From the NCBI GenBank assembly GCA_023411715.1, contig JAEYOM010000006.1, forward strand, positions 1 to 25,298: a DNA stretch of 25,298 nt, written 5' to 3'. The DNA is from Bacillota bacterium. GTDB taxonomy: Bacteria; Bacillota; Clostridia; Acetivibrionales; DTU013. Under the pieces are notes generated by a model. The model had not been told where the DNA came from and ran no database searches. It worked only from the letters and a program-made list of their open reading frames with translations. Position numbers and translations under genes: made by a program. Shown piece after piece: positions 23,846 to 25,298 of the stretch (within the stretch, counting starts at the first letter, position 1; the number at the start of each line of letters is the position of its first letter).

Positions 23846-25298
23846 ATGAGGAAAAAGCTATTACTCTATTTTATTATTTTAATAATCGCGGGAATGTCAG
23901 TAACAGGCATCCTAACCACGCAGCATGCCCGGAGCCTTTATATGGATGAAGTCCGGGACCGCATCCTGACGGTTGCCGTACTGTATGACCACGAGATCGC
24001 ACAAACAGCCAAAGACGGTGGAAAGACGGATTATAACGCCCTCGCAAAGGATTACGCAAGTATACTCTCTGCAAACATCCCCAAAGCGGCCAAATCCGGT
24101 AGCAATGCGGATCAATATGCCTTCCGGCCCAGGATCACCATTATAAATTCGAAAGGCAAGGTGCTGGGAGAATCGGAAGCAAATTATACCGGCATGGAAA
24201 ACCATCTGGGCAGGAAGGAAGTACAACAGGCTTTAAGCGGTATCGTGGGCGAGGATATAAGGTCAAGCAAAACGCTCGATACGAACTTTCTTTATATTGC
24301 GATCCCCTCTTCCCTGCCGGATCTGATAATAAGGGTTTCCGTCCCTCTTGACCAGCTAAAAAAAATAGATATCCAGATATTGCTTTACTCGCTGGCAGGT
24401 ATGCTTGCAGGCCTCCTGCTTATGATCCTTCTCGCCTGTAGATTTGCATCGGAGATCAGTAAGCCTTTAAGCGAACTGACTTTGGCTGTCAGGGAGATCT
24501 CCGACGGCAATTATTCAAAAAGGGTAGATGTCAGGAAGCATGATGAAATAGGTCAGCTCGCATCCACTTTCAACGATATGGCGGCAAAGCTGGATGGCAC
24601 CGTTACGGATCTCACGGACAAAAACATTAAATTCGACGCTATTCTGAACAGTATTATGTACAGCTTTATCGCAGTCGATCAAAATCTAAGGATAATATTG
24701 ATCAATTCGATTGCTGTTAAATTCTTTGACATCAAACAGGACAGCGTTATAGGCAAAAGATTTATCGAAGTGATCCGCAGCCACCAGCTCAATGAAATAC
24801 TGCAAAAAACGATCGACAGAAATACGTCCCAGGTAAAGGAGCTTATGCTGGGTTCACCCGAAAGCGGGATCTTAAGCGTGCACTCAAGTCCGATAATGGC
24901 CGCAAACAGCGAAGGAACGAATGCAGGCGCTATTATAACCATCCAGGATATAACTGCAATGAAAAAGTCCGAACAGATCCGGACTGAATTTGTTTCTAAC
25001 GTCACGCATGAACTAAAGACTCCCCTTACCTCGATAAGAGGCTTCGTCGAAACGCTCCGGAATGGTGCGATATACGATGCTTCCATAGCGCCGAGGTTTC
25101 TTGAGATCATCGACATCGAGGCCGAAAGGCTTACGATGCTGATAAATGATATACTGCAGCTGTCGGAGATCGAAAACGCCAAAAGCGACACAAATATCGG
25201 GGAACACGACCTGTCCGGCATAATAACCGAGGTCCTGTCGATACTTGCACCCGAAGCGGATAAAAAAGGAGTAACACTGAAATCCAATATGGCGAAGA
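23846..25298 (+). CDS. phoR: Phosphate-response sensor histidine kinase PhoR (3' end cut by window)
   Basis: The membrane kinase that phosphorylates PhoP. It starts at ATG 23846, 18 bp after phoP, with GGGGCGGTG upstream, and remains open to the last base (484 codons). Domains in order: a transmembrane helix (about 5-25), an extracytoplasmic PAS-like domain (about 26-170; RITIINSKGKVLGESEANYT), a second helix (about 176-200), HAMP (ISKPLSELTLAVREISDGNY then HDEIGQLASTFNDM), a PAS domain (about 265-375; ILNSIMYSFIAVDQNLRIIL) and the HisKA domain with phospho-acceptor H388 in VSNVTHELKTPLTSIRGF. The ATP-binding lobe lies outside the window. The layout matches Bacillus-type PhoR. No frameshift is seen. 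Confidence 0.93.
   Translation, partial: MRKKLLLYFIILIIAGMSVTGILTTQHARSLYMDEVRDRILTVAVLYDHEIAQTAKDGGKTDYNALAKDYASILSANIPKAAKSGSNADQYAFRPRITIINSKGKVLGESEANYTGMENHLGRKEVQQALSGIVGEDIRSSKTLDTNFLYIAIPSSLPDLIIRVSVPLDQLKKIDIQILLYSLAGMLAGLLLMILLACRFASEISKPLSELTLAVREISDGNYSKRVDVRKHDEIGQLASTFNDMAAKLDGTVTDLTDKNIKFDAILNSIMYSFIAVDQNLRIILINSIAVKFFDIKQDSVIGKRFIEVIRSHQLNEILQKTIDRNTSQVKELMLGSPESGILSVHSSPIMAANSEGTNAGAIITIQDITAMKKSEQIRTEFVSNVTHELKTPLTSIRGFVETLRNGAIYDASIAPRFLEIIDIEAERLTMLINDILQLSEIENAKSDTNIGEHDLSGIITEVLSILAPEADKKGVTLKSNMAK

Noticed and set aside
24679..25287. Minus-strand open frame of 202 codons
   Set aside because: Antisense to phoR. The plus strand encodes HAMP, PAS and HisKA without interruption.
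1..25298. CRISPR array, tRNA, rRNA, transposase or integrase
   Set aside because: No regularly spaced repeats, cloverleaf, rRNA stretch or mobile-element protein was seen on either strand.

Overview
The window looks like chromosomal DNA of an anaerobic, low-to-moderate-GC Firmicute of the class Clostridia. The signs are strong AGGAGG-type ribosome sites, ATG/GTG/TTG starts, a Bacillus-type 11-bp-period Pho box, LplB/LplC-type sugar permeases with a YesM/YesN two-component pair, and a pst-phoU-phoPR cluster. I cannot name a genus from the sequence alone.

Left block (about 1-15853): every gene is on the minus strand, so it reads right to left. First come a galactose-mutarotase-fold protein and a GH94-like phosphorylase/hydrolase. 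A promoter then precedes a YesM-type sensor kinase and a YesN-type AraC response regulator, followed by a lipoprotein solute-binding protein and two sugar ABC permeases. No ATPase is encoded, as is usual for this transporter class, which normally borrows a shared MsmX-type ATPase. My reading is that a sensor-controlled oligosaccharide importer feeds a cytoplasmic glycoside phosphorylase; the sugar is unknown. Downstream on the same strand lie an M20 metallopeptidase (which appears to use a CTG start), an MBL-fold hydrolase, a YitT-family membrane protein, an alpha/beta-hydrolase esterase and an aldo/keto reductase with a C-terminal Fe-S motif that runs off the left edge.

Junction (15854-16146): a divergent intergenic region. 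It holds a good promoter for argJ on the plus strand, a perfect 8-bp inverted repeat and a weaker promoter candidate for the minus-strand block.

Right block (16147-25298): nearly all plus strand and visibly richer in G+C. It starts with an isolated argJ and an isolated cheW-like gene, and a convergent minus-strand amidase-domain gene ends only 2 bp from the cheW-like gene. Then comes a complete phosphate-starvation cluster: a four-repeat Pho box, pstS, pstC, pstA, pstB, phoU, phoP and the first 484 codons of phoR, cut by the window edge. PstSCAB imports phosphate, PhoU couples transporter state to the kinase, and PhoR/PhoP would close the loop on the Pho box. Two tandem hairpin repeats between pstB and phoU, with two mutually exclusive folds, are the most unusual non-coding structure here.
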